DNA from: Planctomycetia bacterium
GTDB lineage: Bacteria; Planctomycetota; Planctomycetia; Pirellulales; UBA1268
Direction: 5' to 3'
Assembly: GCA_014192425.1 (NCBI GenBank)
Contig: BJHK01000017.1
Coordinates: forward strand, 19,966 to 83,965
Length of the DNA stretch: 64,000 bases
The notes beneath the pieces were generated by a model, which was not told the DNA's origin, searched no databases, and saw only the letters and a list, made by a program, of their open reading frames with translations. Position numbers and translations under genes: made by a program. Of the stretch, positions 44,509 to 54,800 are shown one piece after another (positions within the stretch are counted from its first letter, which is position 1; each line of letters begins with the position of its first letter).

Positions 44509-44850
44509 TCAGCGGCCGCGAACCCGCCTGCCGGCCAGGGCACGGAGAATCGCGCCGATCGTGTGCTGCGCCTCCAGCGGATGGCGGAGCGGCCGTGAGG
44601 CGTCGATGGCGTAGGTGTTGCGCCGGCCGTCCTTCGTCCGCACCACGTACCCGTCCCGCACGAGGTCGCAGACGATGCGGTGGGCGGCCCGCTCGCCGAT
44701 GCCGACCAGATCGGCAATCTCCGCGATCCGGACGTCGGCATTCTCCGCGATGCACACGAGCACGTGGGCATGGTTCGTGAGAAACGTCCACGCCGGCCGA
44801 CGCCCTGGGCGGAGGTCGGACGTCGGGGCAGGGGATGCGCGACGTGCCAT
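44509..44850 (-). CDS. Winged-helix transcription regulator (MarR-like)
   Basis: 113 aa. One winged-helix domain at about 25-85: L-V-C-I-A-E-N-A-D-V-R-I-A-E-I-A-D-L-V-G-I-G-E-R-A-A-H-R-I-V is a helix-turn-helix and Y-V-V-R-T-K-D-G-R-R-N is the wing. No ligand domain. It is convergent with the glycosyltransferase and divergent from icd. An AT-rich imperfect palindrome lies between it and icd and is a candidate operator. Its target is unknown. Confidence 0.8.
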   Translation of the reverse strand: MARRASPAPTSDLRPGRRPAWTFLTNHAHVLVCIAENADVRIAEIADLVGIGERAAHRIVCDLVRDGYVVRTKDGRRNTYAIDASRPLRHPLEAQHTIGAILRALAGRRVRGR

Positions 44851-44879
44851 GCCGTAATCCTAGCGAACCACAGCCCCTC

Positions 44880-44918
44880 TTGACAAGATTTCCGATACAT
44901 GTTTTATATGACTTGTAT
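44880..44918 (+). promoter_or_regulatory. icd promoter with palindromic operator candidate
   Basis: TTGACA at 44880-44885 followed 19 bp later by TATATG (44905-44910) could be a sigma-70-type promoter reading toward icd. Overlapping it, 44895-44918 is a 24-bp imperfect palindrome (9 of 12 pairs) bounded by ATACA and TGTAT. It is conspicuously AT-rich for this genome and lies 45 bp upstream of the winged-helix gene's start, so that protein may bind it. Confidence 0.5.
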
Positions 44919-44997
44919 TGGAATCCGGCAGACGCGGCCATCGAGGCCGTCTCGTTGCGGACGATACTGACCCAGCCCCACCCCAGGGAGAGTTTCC

Positions 44998-46437
44998 ATG
45001 ACACGGCATGCGGTTACGGTCATTCCCGGCGACGGAATCGGTCCGGAATGCGTCCAGGCGGCGGTCGAGGTGATCAACGCGACCGGCGCCTCGATTGACT
45101 GGATCGAGCGGCATGCCGGCGAACGGGTCTTCAAGCAGGGCATCGCCTCCGGCGTGCCGCAGGAGACGATCGACTCGATCAGCCAGACCCGCGTCGTCCT
45201 CAAGGGCCCGCTGGGCACGCCCGTCGGCTTCGGCGAGAAGTCGGCCAACGTCACGCTCCGCAAGCTGTTCGAGACGTTCGCCAACATCCGCCCGGTGCGG
45301 GAACTGCCCGGCGTCGTCACCCCTTACACCGGCCAGGGGATCGACCTGGTCGTGGTCCGCGAAAACGTCGAGGACCTGTACGCCGGCATCGAGCACATGC
45401 AGACGTCGGACGTCGCCCAGTGCCTGAAGCTGATCAGCGCCAAGGGCTCCGAGAAGATCGTCCGCACGGCCTTCGAGTTCGCCCGCTCCGAGGGGCGGAA
45501 ATCGGTGGCCTGCGCCACGAAGTCGAACATCATGAAACTCACCGAGGGGGAGGTGAAGCGGACCTTCGAGCGGATCGCGCCGGAGTACCCGGACATCAAG
45601 TCCTGGCATGTGATCATCGACAACTGCGCCCACCAACTCGTGAAGAAGCCGTCCCAGTTCGACGTCATCGTGACGACGAACATGAACGGCGACATCATCA
45701 GCGACCTGACCTCGGCCCTCGTCGGCGGCCTCGGCTTCGCCCCCTCCGCCAATCTCGGCAACGGAATCGCGATCTTCGAGGCCGTGCATGGCTCGGCCCC
45801 GAAGTACGCCGGCAAGGACGTGATCAATCCGACGGCGGTGCTGCTCAGCGGCGTGATGATGCTCAAGCACCTCGGCGAGTTCGCCGCCGCCGCCGACATT
45901 GAGCACGCCGTGCTCTGCACGCTTCAGGACGGGAAGCTCACCGGCGACGTCGTCGGCTATGACAAGGGGGTGCCGACGTCGGCGTACACGAAGCACGTCA
46001 TCGCCAACCTCGGCCGCCGTGCCGAGGGATGGAAGGTACGGGCGGCGCAGCCGATCCGCATGCCGGAGGTGAGCCGGGACCAGATCTTCCGCCCGGCGCG
46101 GACGAAGGATGTGGTGGGCGCCGACATCTTCGTGGACAGCGGCCTGACGCCGGCCGTGCTCGGCCCGGCGCTGGAGGTACTCGCCGCGGGCTCCCCCCTG
46201 AAACTGAAGATGATCTCCAACCGGGGCACGAAGGTCTATCCCGACGGCAATCCGAACATCGACTGCGTCAGCCACCATCGCTGCCGATTCGTGAGCCGCA
46301 GCGGCCAGCCGATCGCGTTCGACGAGGCGCTGGCCCTCGCCCGCCAGATCAACGGAACGCACGAGGTCTGCCACATCGAGCGGCTCCTGCGGATCGACGG
46401 CGCCGACGGGTTCACGAAGGCGCAGGGCGAGGACTGA
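44998..46437 (+). CDS. icd: NADP-type isocitrate dehydrogenase with C-terminal extension
   Basis: 479 aa, start with GGGAGAG upstream. It oxidatively decarboxylates isocitrate to 2-oxoglutarate. Family motifs are V-I-P-G-D-G-I-G-P-E, K-G-P-L-G-T-P-V-G, V-V-R-E-N-V-E-D-L-Y-A-G-I-E, D-N-C-A-H-Q-L-V and N-L-G-N-G-I-A-I-F-E-A-V-H-G-S-A-P. The first ~335 residues are the catalytic core; about 140 further residues form an extension like that of the Thermus enzyme. Cofactor choice (NADP) is inferred. Convergent with purK (22 bp apart). Confidence 0.9.
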   Translation: MTRHAVTVIPGDGIGPECVQAAVEVINATGASIDWIERHAGERVFKQGIASGVPQETIDSISQTRVVLKGPLGTPVGFGEKSANVTLRKLFETFANIRPVRELPGVVTPYTGQGIDLVVVRENVEDLYAGIEHMQTSDVAQCLKLISAKGSEKIVRTAFEFARSEGRKSVACATKSNIMKLTEGEVKRTFERIAPEYPDIKSWHVIIDNCAHQLVKKPSQFDVIVTTNMNGDIISDLTSALVGGLGFAPSANLGNGIAIFEAVHGSAPKYAGKDVINPTAVLLSGVMMLKHLGEFAAAADIEHAVLCTLQDGKLTGDVVGYDKGVPTSAYTKHVIANLGRRAEGWKVRAAQPIRMPEVSRDQIFRPARTKDVVGADIFVDSGLTPAVLGPALEVLAAGSPLKLKMISNRGTKVYPDGNPNIDCVSHHRCRFVSRSGQPIAFDEALALARQINGTHEVCHIERLLRIDGADGFTKAQGED

Positions 46438-46460
46438 TCCGGGGTTCAAACCGGCCTGGC

Positions 46461-47645
46461 TCAGCCGCGGCGGGCGCGGCGGCGGGCCTCGATCACTGCG
46501 GCGACGGCCGCAGCGGCCGAGTCGGCCAGCGCCGTCAGGTGCCCCATCTTGCGGCCGATCCGGGGCTCGGTCTTGCCATAGAGATGCAGCCGCACGCCCG
46601 GCACCGCGAGGGCCGCGGCCCAGTCAGGCTCGCGCGGCGGGCCGCCCGCGTCCGCGAACCAGCAGTCGCCGAGCACGTTCGCCATCGCCGCCGGGGCCAC
46701 GGCCCGCGTCGATCCGAGCGGCAGGCCGCAGACCGCCCGCACCTGCTGCTCGAACTGGCTCGTCGCGCAGGCCTCGATCGTCAGGTGCCCTGAGTTGTGG
46801 GTCCGCGGGGCGATCTCGTTGACGAGCACCTCGCCGGAGCGGGTCACGAAGAACTCGATGCAGGCCACGCCGACGACGTCGAGCGCCTCGAGGATCCGGC
46901 AGGCTGTCGCGGTCGCCGCATCCCGCACCGTGTCCCCGAGCCCCGCCGGGACGCTCGACACGTCGAGGATGTGATGGGCGTGGGCGTTGCGACTGGGAGC
47001 GAACGCGACGACCGCACCGTCACGGCCCCGCGCGGCGATCACCGAGATCTCGCAGTCGAAGTCGATCCAGCCCTCGAGCACGAGCGCGCGCGGCCCCTCC
47101 GGCCCGCCGCCGAGCCGTTCCCAGGCGGCCGCGACGTCGGCCGCCGCCGCGAGTTTCATCTGCCCCTTGCCGTCGTAGCCGAAGGCCGCGGTCTTGAGCA
47201 CCGCGGGGAGGCCGAGATCGGCGACAGCCGCGTCGAGTTCCGGCCGCGACCGGACGATGCGGTGCGGCGCACACGCAAAGGCGTGCCGCACGAGGAACGC
47301 CTTTTCGCGGGCCCGGTCCTGCGTGATGAACAGGACGTCGGGATGGGGCCGCACCGGCAGCCGGTCGGCGAGCAGCCGACCGGCTGCCGCCGGCACGTTC
47401 TCGAACTCGAAGGTCACGACGTCGAGGCCGGCTGCGACCCGGCCCAGGAATCCGCTGTCGGCGTAATCGCCGACGTGAACGCGGTCGCAGAACCTGGCCG
47501 CCGGGCAGTCGGCGACGTCGGAAATCGCCTCGACCCGATAGCCCATCCGCCGGGCCGCGGCGGCGAACATCGCACCGAGTTGGCCGCCGCCGAGGATGCC
47601 GAGCGTGGCCCCGGGGAGCAGCACCGTCTGGTCGCGGCTGCTCAC
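46461..47645 (-). CDS. purK: N5-carboxyaminoimidazole ribonucleotide synthase
   Basis: 394 aa from a GTG one base after the end of purE. ATP-grasp enzyme of purine synthesis that carboxylates AIR on N5. G-I-L-G-G-G-Q-L-G at the start, T-F-E-F-E-N-V-P, K-T-A-A-F-G-Y-D-G-K-G-Q and N-E-I-A-P-R-T-H-N-S-G-H-L-T match PurK well. It ends with a basic tail. Works with PurE in sequence. Confidence 0.96.
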   Translation of the reverse strand: MSSRDQTVLLPGATLGILGGGQLGAMFAAAARRMGYRVEAISDVADCPAARFCDRVHVGDYADSGFLGRVAAGLDVVTFEFENVPAAAGRLLADRLPVRPHPDVLFITQDRAREKAFLVRHAFACAPHRIVRSRPELDAAVADLGLPAVLKTAAFGYDGKGQMKLAAAADVAAAWERLGGGPEGPRALVLEGWIDFDCEISVIAARGRDGAVVAFAPSRNAHAHHILDVSSVPAGLGDTVRDAATATACRILEALDVVGVACIEFFVTRSGEVLVNEIAPRTHNSGHLTIEACATSQFEQQVRAVCGLPLGSTRAVAPAAMANVLGDCWFADAGGPPREPDWAAALAVPGVRLHLYGKTEPRIGRKMGHLTALADSAAAAVAAVIEARRRARRG

Positions 47646-47646
47646 G

Positions 47647-48180
47647 TCAGCGCTCCGACGGCCGGTCCGACCAGCCGTTGGGATCGCCGTCGAGCCGTTC
47701 GGCGAGCACGCGCTGCGTCTGGTCGGCCCGATACGCGATCAGCTTCTCGCGCAACTTCCGGTCGTCGAGCGCGAGGATCGAGACCGCGAGCAGCGCCGCG
47801 TTGGCGGCGCCGGCCGGGCCGATCGCCAGCGTCCCCACGGGAATGCCGGCCGGCATCTGCACGATCGAGAGCAGCGAATCGACGCCACGCAGCACCGCCG
47901 ATTCGACCGGCACGCCGAGCACGGGCAGGTGGGTCTGGGCGGCGATCATCCCGGGGAGGTGGGCCGCGCCCCCGGCACCGGCGATGATCACCCGCAGGCC
48001 GCGGTCGGCCGCCCCGGTGGCGTACTCGGCGAGTTTTCCCGGCGTCCGGTGGGCAGACACAACCTCACAGGCGTGCGGCACGCCGAACTGCTCGAGGATC
48101 TGTGCGGCCCGCTGCAGCGTCGCCCAGTCGGACCGGCTCCCCATCACGACGCCGACCAGGGGGGCAGGGGAGGGGGGCAC
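47647..48180 (-). CDS. purE: N5-carboxyaminoimidazole ribonucleotide mutase
   Basis: 177 aa from a GTG with AGGA 8 bp before it; reading further upstream in the frame gives only antisense of the Sua5 gene. [28 protein letters not shown] and L-G-V-P-V-E-S mark class I PurE. It converts N5-CAIR to CAIR. One base separates its stop from the purK start. Confidence 0.95.
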   Translation of the reverse strand: MPPSPAPLVGVVMGSRSDWATLQRAAQILEQFGVPHACEVVSAHRTPGKLAEYATGAADRGLRVIIAGAGGAAHLPGMIAAQTHLPVLGVPVESAVLRGVDSLLSIVQMPAGIPVGTLAIGPAGAANAALLAVSILALDDRKLREKLIAYRADQTQRVLAERLDGDPNGWSDRPSER

Positions 48181-48288
48181 GGCGAAGTCCTGGACGAGAC
48201 CGTCGCGCCGGCCCGGCGAAAGGCCGCTCGTCCGCGACGAACGCAGGTCATCTTGCTCTCGGCAGCCGCTCGTTGCAAGGTTGTCGCC

Positions 48289-49371
48289 ATGGCCCGCACG
48301 CTTCCCGATGTCCTCCGCTGCGACTGGCCGGCCGACGAGGCCGAGCCGCCGGCGGCGACCGCGGTGGCTCTCGACCGCGCCGCGGACATCATCCGCGGCG
48401 GTGGACTCGTCGCCATCCCCACCGAGACGGTCTACGGGCTCGCCGCCGACGCCCTCGACGAGGATGCCGTGGCGGGCATCTTTCGCGCCAAGGGGCGGCC
48501 GGCCTCGAACCCGCTCATCGTCCACGTCGCCGACGAAGCGATGGCCCGCGGCCTCGCCGGCAGTTGGCCGGCCGCAGCGGCAGCGATCGCCGCACGGCAC
48601 TGGCCCGGCCCGGTGACGCTCGTCGTGCCACGAGGCCCGCGGATTCCCGCGATCGTCACCGCGGGAGGCCCGACGGTCGCCGTGCGTTGCCCGGACCACC
48701 GCCTCGCCCGCCAACTGATCGCGGTCGTCGGCCGGCCGCTGGCGGCGCCGAGCGCCAATCGCTCGGAGGCCCTCTCGCCGACGACGGCGCATCACGTACT
48801 GGCCGGCCTCGGCGCCAAGGTCGAACTGATCCTCGACGGCGGCCCCTGTGGCCGGGGGATCGAATCGACGGTGGTCGATTGCACGACCGATCCGCCGCGC
48901 ATCCTCCGGCCGGGGCCACTCTCCCGCGCGGCGCTGGAGGCGGCGGTGGGCGGGGCGGTGATCTGGCCCGAGTCGCAGCCTCTTGATTCCCAGGATCCTC
49001 GGCCATGCGATGCGGACGGACCCGCGCGCAGCCCCGGGCAGTCTCCCCGGCACTACGCGCCGAAGATTCCCCTGGAGACCTCCCCGAACGCCGCGAAGAG
49101 AGTGGCCGAACTGCTTGCCGCCGGCCGCAGGGTCGGCTGGCTGACGACCCGCGCCGACGAGCCCGCGGTCCGGGCGCTGGCCGCCTCCCGCGAGCTCGTC
49201 GTCGTGCCGATGCCGGCCGAACCGGAGGCGTTCGCGGCCCGGCTCTACGCGACGCTCCACGCGCTCGACCAACGGCCGCTCGACCGCATCCTGGTCGATT
49301 CCCCACCCGACACGGAAGCTTGGCGGGCGGTCCGCGACCGGCTCGGCCGGGCCGCGGAACGGCCCGCCTGA
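48289..49371 (+). CDS. L-threonylcarbamoyladenylate synthase, Sua5 type
   Basis: 360 aa, AAGG upstream of the ATG. The N-terminal YrdC/TsaC domain (to about 215) has [35 protein letters not shown] and A-A-P-S-A-N-R-S. A linker with [11 protein letters not shown] joins a C-terminal Sua5 domain (about 265-355). It makes the threonylcarbamoyl-AMP for t6A37 of tRNAs. Divergent from purE. Confidence 0.93.
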   Translation: MARTLPDVLRCDWPADEAEPPAATAVALDRAADIIRGGGLVAIPTETVYGLAADALDEDAVAGIFRAKGRPASNPLIVHVADEAMARGLAGSWPAAAAAIAARHWPGPVTLVVPRGPRIPAIVTAGGPTVAVRCPDHRLARQLIAVVGRPLAAPSANRSEALSPTTAHHVLAGLGAKVELILDGGPCGRGIESTVVDCTTDPPRILRPGPLSRAALEAAVGGAVIWPESQPLDSQDPRPCDADGPARSPGQSPRHYAPKIPLETSPNAAKRVAELLAAGRRVGWLTTRADEPAVRALAASRELVVVPMPAEPEAFAARLYATLHALDQRPLDRILVDSPPDTEAWRAVRDRLGRAAERPA

Positions 49372-49398
49372 TCGATCTCCATGCCGCGTGCCGCCCGG

Positions 49399-50307
49399 TC
49401 AGGCCGGGGCGAGGATCTCGCGCAACGCTGCCGCGATCTCGGGATACTGGAAGACGAAACCGCTCTCCAGCGCCACGCGGGGGATCACCCGCTGTGACGC
49501 AAACAGCACCTGCGCGAACTCGCCGAACAGGACCCGCAGGCCGATGTAGGGAGCCGGCATGAAGGCCGGACGATGCAGCTGCCGGCCGAGGGCCCGCGTG
49601 AATTCGGAGTTCCGCACCGGGTTCGGGGCGGTGGAGTTCATCGGCCCGCGAATCCCGGCCTGCTCCGCGGCGTGCACGTAGAGCCGGGCGAGGTCGGCGA
49701 CATGGATCCAGGGCATCCACTGCCGGCCGCTGCCGAGCGGACCGCCGAGGCCGAGCCGAAACGGCGTCAGCATCTTGCCAAGCGCCCCGCCGCCGGCGCC
49801 GAGCACGATGCCCGTCCGCGCCGTGACCACGCGGACACCGGCCGCCTCGGCGGCGAGTGCCTCACGCTCCCATTCCACGCACACCCGGCCGAGGAAGTCG
49901 TCGGCCGGCGCGGCGGACTCGACGAGTTCCTCGTCGCCGCGATCACCGTAATAGCCGACGGCCGAGGCGCTGACGAGCACCGCCGGCTTGCGAGCCACAG
50001 CGGCGATTCCCTGGACGAGGTGCCGGGTGCCGATGACGCGGCTGTCGCGAATCCGCGCCTTCTGGGCGGCGGTCCAGCGGCCTTCCGCGACCGACTCGCC
50101 GGCCAGATGGAGCACCGCATCGACGCCCTCGAACGCCTCGGCCGGCGGCGGGCCGGCCTGCGGATCCCAGCGGACGATCCGGGAGGCGAGGTGCCCGATG
50201 CTCTGCCGCGCCCGCTCGGGGTTCCGCGACAGCACGATCGGGCCGTCGAGGAGCCGGAGCAGTCGCGGGCCGACGAATCCGGTCGCCCCGGTCACAAGTG
50301 CCTTCAT
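49399..50307 (-). CDS. TIGR01777-type NAD-dependent epimerase/cell-division-inhibitor-like protein
   Basis: 302 aa extended SDR. N-terminal G-A-T-G-F-V-G cofactor motif, L-A-G-E-S-V-A-E-G-R-W, S-A-S-A-V-G-Y-Y-G and the C-terminal domain with P-W-I-H-V-A-D-L and N-S-T-A-P-N-P-V. This is the YfcH/SulA-like family of unclear substrate. Divergent from the MFS gene, convergent with the Sua5 gene. Confidence 0.88.
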   Translation of the reverse strand: MKALVTGATGFVGPRLLRLLDGPIVLSRNPERARQSIGHLASRIVRWDPQAGPPPAEAFEGVDAVLHLAGESVAEGRWTAAQKARIRDSRVIGTRHLVQGIAAVARKPAVLVSASAVGYYGDRGDEELVESAAPADDFLGRVCVEWEREALAAEAAGVRVVTARTGIVLGAGGGALGKMLTPFRLGLGGPLGSGRQWMPWIHVADLARLYVHAAEQAGIRGPMNSTAPNPVRNSEFTRALGRQLHRPAFMPAPYIGLRVLFGEFAQVLFASQRVIPRVALESGFVFQYPEIAAALREILAPA

Positions 50308-50428
50308 GGTCGAACCTCTCGCAACGTGGGAACATGCACCGCGGCCGGTCGCCGCGCGTGTGTCGGCGGATCACGGGTGAACGGCGGCACAGTATAAACA
50401 AGTCGCCCATTCTGGCCGCCGCACGTCG

Positions 50429-51763
50429 ATGTCGGCCGCAGCGTCCTGCCCGAGTCCGCCGAGCCGCCCCCCCAGCATGCCCGTCGTCCCCCGCCTGCCG
50501 CATGGCTCGCTGCGCCGCGATCTCTGGATCACAACCGCCGACGCCGCCGCCTACAGCGTGATGGTCGGCTGCGGCGAGACCTACATCCCGGCCTTCGCCC
50601 TGGCGCTCGGATTCGGCCCGGTGGCCGCCGGCGTGACCGCCACGCTGCCGCTGCTGGTCGGCGCCGTCGTGCAACTGGTCACGCCGGCGGCGGTCGCCCG
50701 CATGGGCAGCAACCGGGTGTGGGTGATCGCCTGCACGGCGCTGCAGGCCGCCAGCTTCGTGCCCCTGATCTGCTGGGCCCTCGTCGGCGCGGCCGAGTTC
50801 TGGCAACTGCTCCTTGCCGCGAGCGCCTACTGGGCCAGCGGCATGGCGGGCGTGCCGGCCTGGAACTCGTGGATGGGATCGCTCGTTCCCGAGCGGATGC
50901 GGGCCGGCTACTTCGCCCAGCGGAATCGCCTCGGTCAGTTCAGCGTGTTCGTCGGCTTCGTGATCGGCGGCATCGTCCTCCAGGCCGGCAAGGAGCGCGG
51001 GGGGGCGTTGCTGGCCTTCGCGGCACTGTTCGGCGTGGCGGCGATCGCCCGGCTGCTGTCGACGACCTGCCTGGTCGTGTGCCGGGAACCGCAGCCGCCG
51101 GAGCCGCACGATCAGCCGCCGCCGCGTGCCGACGGTGCGCGGACCCGCCGCGGCCTCGTGCAGACGCTGCGGTCGATGGTCGGGCAGCCGTCCGGCCGCA
51201 TCGTCGCCTTCCTGTGCTGCTTCGTCTTCGGCGTGCAGTTCGCGGGCCCTTATTACGGTCCCTACATGCTGCGCGAAATGGGCTTCTCCTACTGGGCGTT
51301 CATGCTCGTGATGGCGACGTCGTTTCTCGCCAAGGCACTTGCCTTGCCGCTCCTCGGCAGGCTGGCGGCGCGGATCGGCGCGGTTCGCCTCCTCGCCTCG
51401 ACGTCGCTGGCCGTCGTGCCGCTCGGGCTGCTCTGGATCCCGTCCGCCAACGTCGCCTATCTGGTGGGCGTGCAGACGCTGGCGGGCTTCGTCTGGGCCG
51501 GCTACGAGCTGGCCGTGGCCCTCGTGTTCTTCGAGCAGGTCCCGGCCCGCGAGCGAACCGAAGTGATCACCATCTACAACCTCGTCGTAGCCCTTGCCAC
51601 GGTCGCGGGGGCGGCCTGCGGTGGCCTGATGCTGCTCGCCCTGGGGGCGGATCGGACCGCCTACATGATCGTGTTCCTCGCCTCCTGCCTGCTGCGCCTG
51701 GCAGCCATTCCCGTCCTCGTCCGGCTGCAGGCAGGGGCAGGGCGACTGGATGGCGGTCGGTGA
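50429..51763 (+). CDS. MFS-family transporter
   Basis: 444 aa. The hydrophobicity pattern gives about 12 membrane helices with a central cytoplasmic loop (P-Q-P-P-E-P-H-D, near 215-245). A charged M-R-A-G-Y-F-A-Q-R-N-R motif stands between helices 4 and 5. Start is the first ATG; a second ATG 16 codons later fits the first helix equally well and neither has a good ribosome site. Substrate unknown. Confidence 0.8.
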   Translation: MSAAASCPSPPSRPPSMPVVPRLPHGSLRRDLWITTADAAAYSVMVGCGETYIPAFALALGFGPVAAGVTATLPLLVGAVVQLVTPAAVARMGSNRVWVIACTALQAASFVPLICWALVGAAEFWQLLLAASAYWASGMAGVPAWNSWMGSLVPERMRAGYFAQRNRLGQFSVFVGFVIGGIVLQAGKERGGALLAFAALFGVAAIARLLSTTCLVVCREPQPPEPHDQPPPRADGARTRRGLVQTLRSMVGQPSGRIVAFLCCFVFGVQFAGPYYGPYMLREMGFSYWAFMLVMATSFLAKALALPLLGRLAARIGAVRLLASTSLAVVPLGLLWIPSANVAYLVGVQTLAGFVWAGYELAVALVFFEQVPARERTEVITIYNLVVALATVAGAACGGLMLLALGADRTAYMIVFLASCLLRLAAIPVLVRLQAGAGRLDGGR

Positions 51764-51852
51764 CGGTGGCGCGGTATGATCCAGGGAGCGGGAACACGGT
51801 CGCGACGATCCACCGTCGACGCTTTCGTGCCTGAACCTCGGGAGCATGTGCG

Positions 51853-54800
51853 ATGCACAGGGCAATCTTCTGGCTGGCACTCGGCTGGATGGCGACGGGC
51901 CTGCTCGCCGCGGCAGCCGCGCCCGCCGCCGACCCACGGACGATCACGGATCTCTCGGTCGAGGAAGCGCGGCGGCTGGCGGGCGAGAACCGCGGGCGGC
52001 TTTCGCTCGACGCCCTGACAACGCTGTCCGACGACGCCGCGAAAGAACTCGCCAGGCGCGAGGGCTGGCTCGCGCTGAACGGACTGAAATCGATCTCGGA
52101 TGCGGCGGCGGCCGCGCTCGGTGACCACAAGGGCTACCTGTTCCTCGACGGCCTGACGTCGCTCTCCGATGCGGCCGCTGCGTCCCTCGCCAAGCACGGC
52201 GGCTACCTGTCGCTCAACGGCGTCACGACGCTCTCCGACGCGGGGCAGGCCGCGCTTCTGAAGTCGGGGGGCGCCTCCGGTCACCTGTACACCCGGGGCG
52301 GCCTGTCGCTGCGCGGGCTGACCTCCGTCTCGCCCGAGGGGGCCCGGGCGTTGGCGGCGCGGAAGGGAGCCGAGGCGGTCCTCAGCGGGCTGACATCGAT
52401 GTCGCCGGAGACGGCGACGCTGCTGGCCAAGGCGGGTGCCTGGACAGGTGCCTTGCCGACGATGGCGGCGCTGCCCGACGATCTGGTGGGGCCGCTGGCC
52501 GCGCTTGGTCACCGGATCGAGCTCCCCGGCCTACGGGAGATTTCGCCTTCGGCCGCGGCGGCCCTGGCGGGGAGTTTCCAGGGCCGACTGTCCAGCCTCC
52601 AGACGCTGACGCCGGACGTGGCCGCGCTGCTCGTCAAGAACCTGCGTGGCGAGTGCGTGCTGGATGGCCTGCGCGACCTGTCCGCGGAACTCGCGACCGT
52701 GATCGCCACCGTGCCCGTCCCGACGTCGCTCGACGGCCTGAAGACCTTGTCGCCCGACGTCGTGGAGATTCTCGGCAAGCGCAAGGGCCCGCTGTCGTTC
52801 AACGGCATCGCCGAACTCGCGCCCGACGCGATCGTAAAACTCACCCGGAAAGACCTGCCCGCCTGTCGACTCGAGGGCCTGACGAAGCTCCCCGACGAGG
52901 CCGCCGGCCCGCTGATCGGCCATCCGAAGTGGAGTGGACGACTGCCCCGGCTCGGCACGGCGTCGGAGACCGTCGCCGCCGCCCTCGCTGCCAGCCGCGA
53001 CTGGAACGGCGCGCTCCCCGCCGTGAAGTCGCTCTCCGCCGCGGCCGCCGCACGGCTGGCGGAGCGATCGGGCAACCTGGCGCTCGACGGCCTCGAAGCC
53101 CTTCCCGACGACGTCGCCGCGGCCCTCGCCACCCACCGCGGCGGCACGCTCTCCCTCGACGGCGTCCGGACGCTGTCCGACAAGGCCGCGGCGGCGTTCG
53201 CCACGCACACCGGACGACTGTCCCTCGACGGCCTCGGCACGCTCTCCGCGGCAGCCGCCACCTCGCTGGCGGCGCACAAGGGCGACTGGCTCTGGCTCGA
53301 CGGCGTCACGTCGCTCTCCCCCGAAGCGGCGCGGGCGCTGGCGGGTGCGACCGGGACGGTCTCCCTCACCGGCCTCGAGCCCGGTCGGGAGGATGCGCTG
53401 GCGGTTCTGCGGCCCGCTGCGCGGGTGATCCTGCGCACGGGGTTTCGCCGCCCCGCCGCCACCGCCGCCGCGCCGGCCGATGAAAAATTCGTCCACGCGT
53501 TCCTCGGCAGGCACTGCGGCGAGTGCCACGGCGAGGACGCCGAGGAGATCAAGGGGAAGTTCGCGCTCGACAAGCCGTGGCCCTCCATGGCGGGCATCGC
53601 CGGCCGGGTCGCCTATGCCTCGATCCTCGAGCGGCTGCGGTCGGGCGACATGCCGCCGCTGGACGTGAAGCAACGGCCCGACCCGGCGGAGACGGCGCGG
53701 GTGAGTGCGTGGATCCTCGCCCAGCTCGACACGCCCCTGCCCGGGCCGGTGGCGGCGTACGAGGTGCTCGACAGGCCAGTCGACGGCAACCGGCTGCCGC
53801 ACGCGATTCTCTTCGGCGGCCCACGGGGCCCGAGCGTTCCGCCACCGCCACGGCTCTGGCGGCTCTCGCCACAGGCCTATTCGGCCTGGACGGGGAGCTT
53901 CAAGGATGCCCACGTGGATCAGCAGCCCTTCGGCCTCACGCAGGACACGGGCATCAAGGACTACGCGTCCCTGTACACGCCCGACGAGGGGGCGTCGGGC
54001 CTGCTGCTAGCGAATGCCGAGTTGATCATCGAGGCCCAGACGAAGGTGAACGGCCTGTTCACCCTGAAAGAGAAGCCGGACCTCGCCACGCGGGCCTGGC
54101 CGCCAGCCCCGCGGCTCGCCACCTGCTCGCCCGAGGAGCAGAAACTGCTCGAGGACGGGCTGCGGATCGTCAGCGGCGGCGTGTTCGCGCCGCTCCTCCA
54201 CCCGCAGGTCACTCCGACCCGGGCGGAGATCGAGGCCGCGATCGCGGAGCAGTTCAAGATCGCCCTCGCCCGGGCTCCCGAGTCGAACGAGGTCGAGGGC
54301 CTGGTGAAGCTGTACGAGACGGTGGCCGCCCGCGGTGACAAGCGGCTCGCCGGCAAGACGGTGCTGATGGCGCCGCTGCTCAGCCCCGACGCGATCCTGC
54401 GGTTCGAGATCGGGTCCGGCGCCGAGGTGCGGCCCGGCGTCCGCATGCTCGCGCCGCGGGAAATCGCCCAGGCCGTGAGCCTGTCACTCGGGCCGAAGCT
54501 CGAGCCCGGCCTCGTCCAGGCCGCGGGGGGCGGTGGCCTGACGACGCGGGAGGACGTGGCAGCCCGCGTGCGGCGGATCCTCGACAGCCCGACGGTCGGC
54601 AAGCCGCGGGTCTTGCAATTCTTCCGCGAATACTTCGGCTACCAGCGGGCTCCTGAGGTGTTCAAGGACAATCCACGTGGTGTCCAGCACTTCTATTGGG
54701 GGAACATGGCGAACGGCTATGTGCAGCGGACCGACGCGCGGGTGATCGCCATCCTCGCCGACGACCGGCAGGTGCTGGAGCGGCTGCTGACGGGCGTCGC

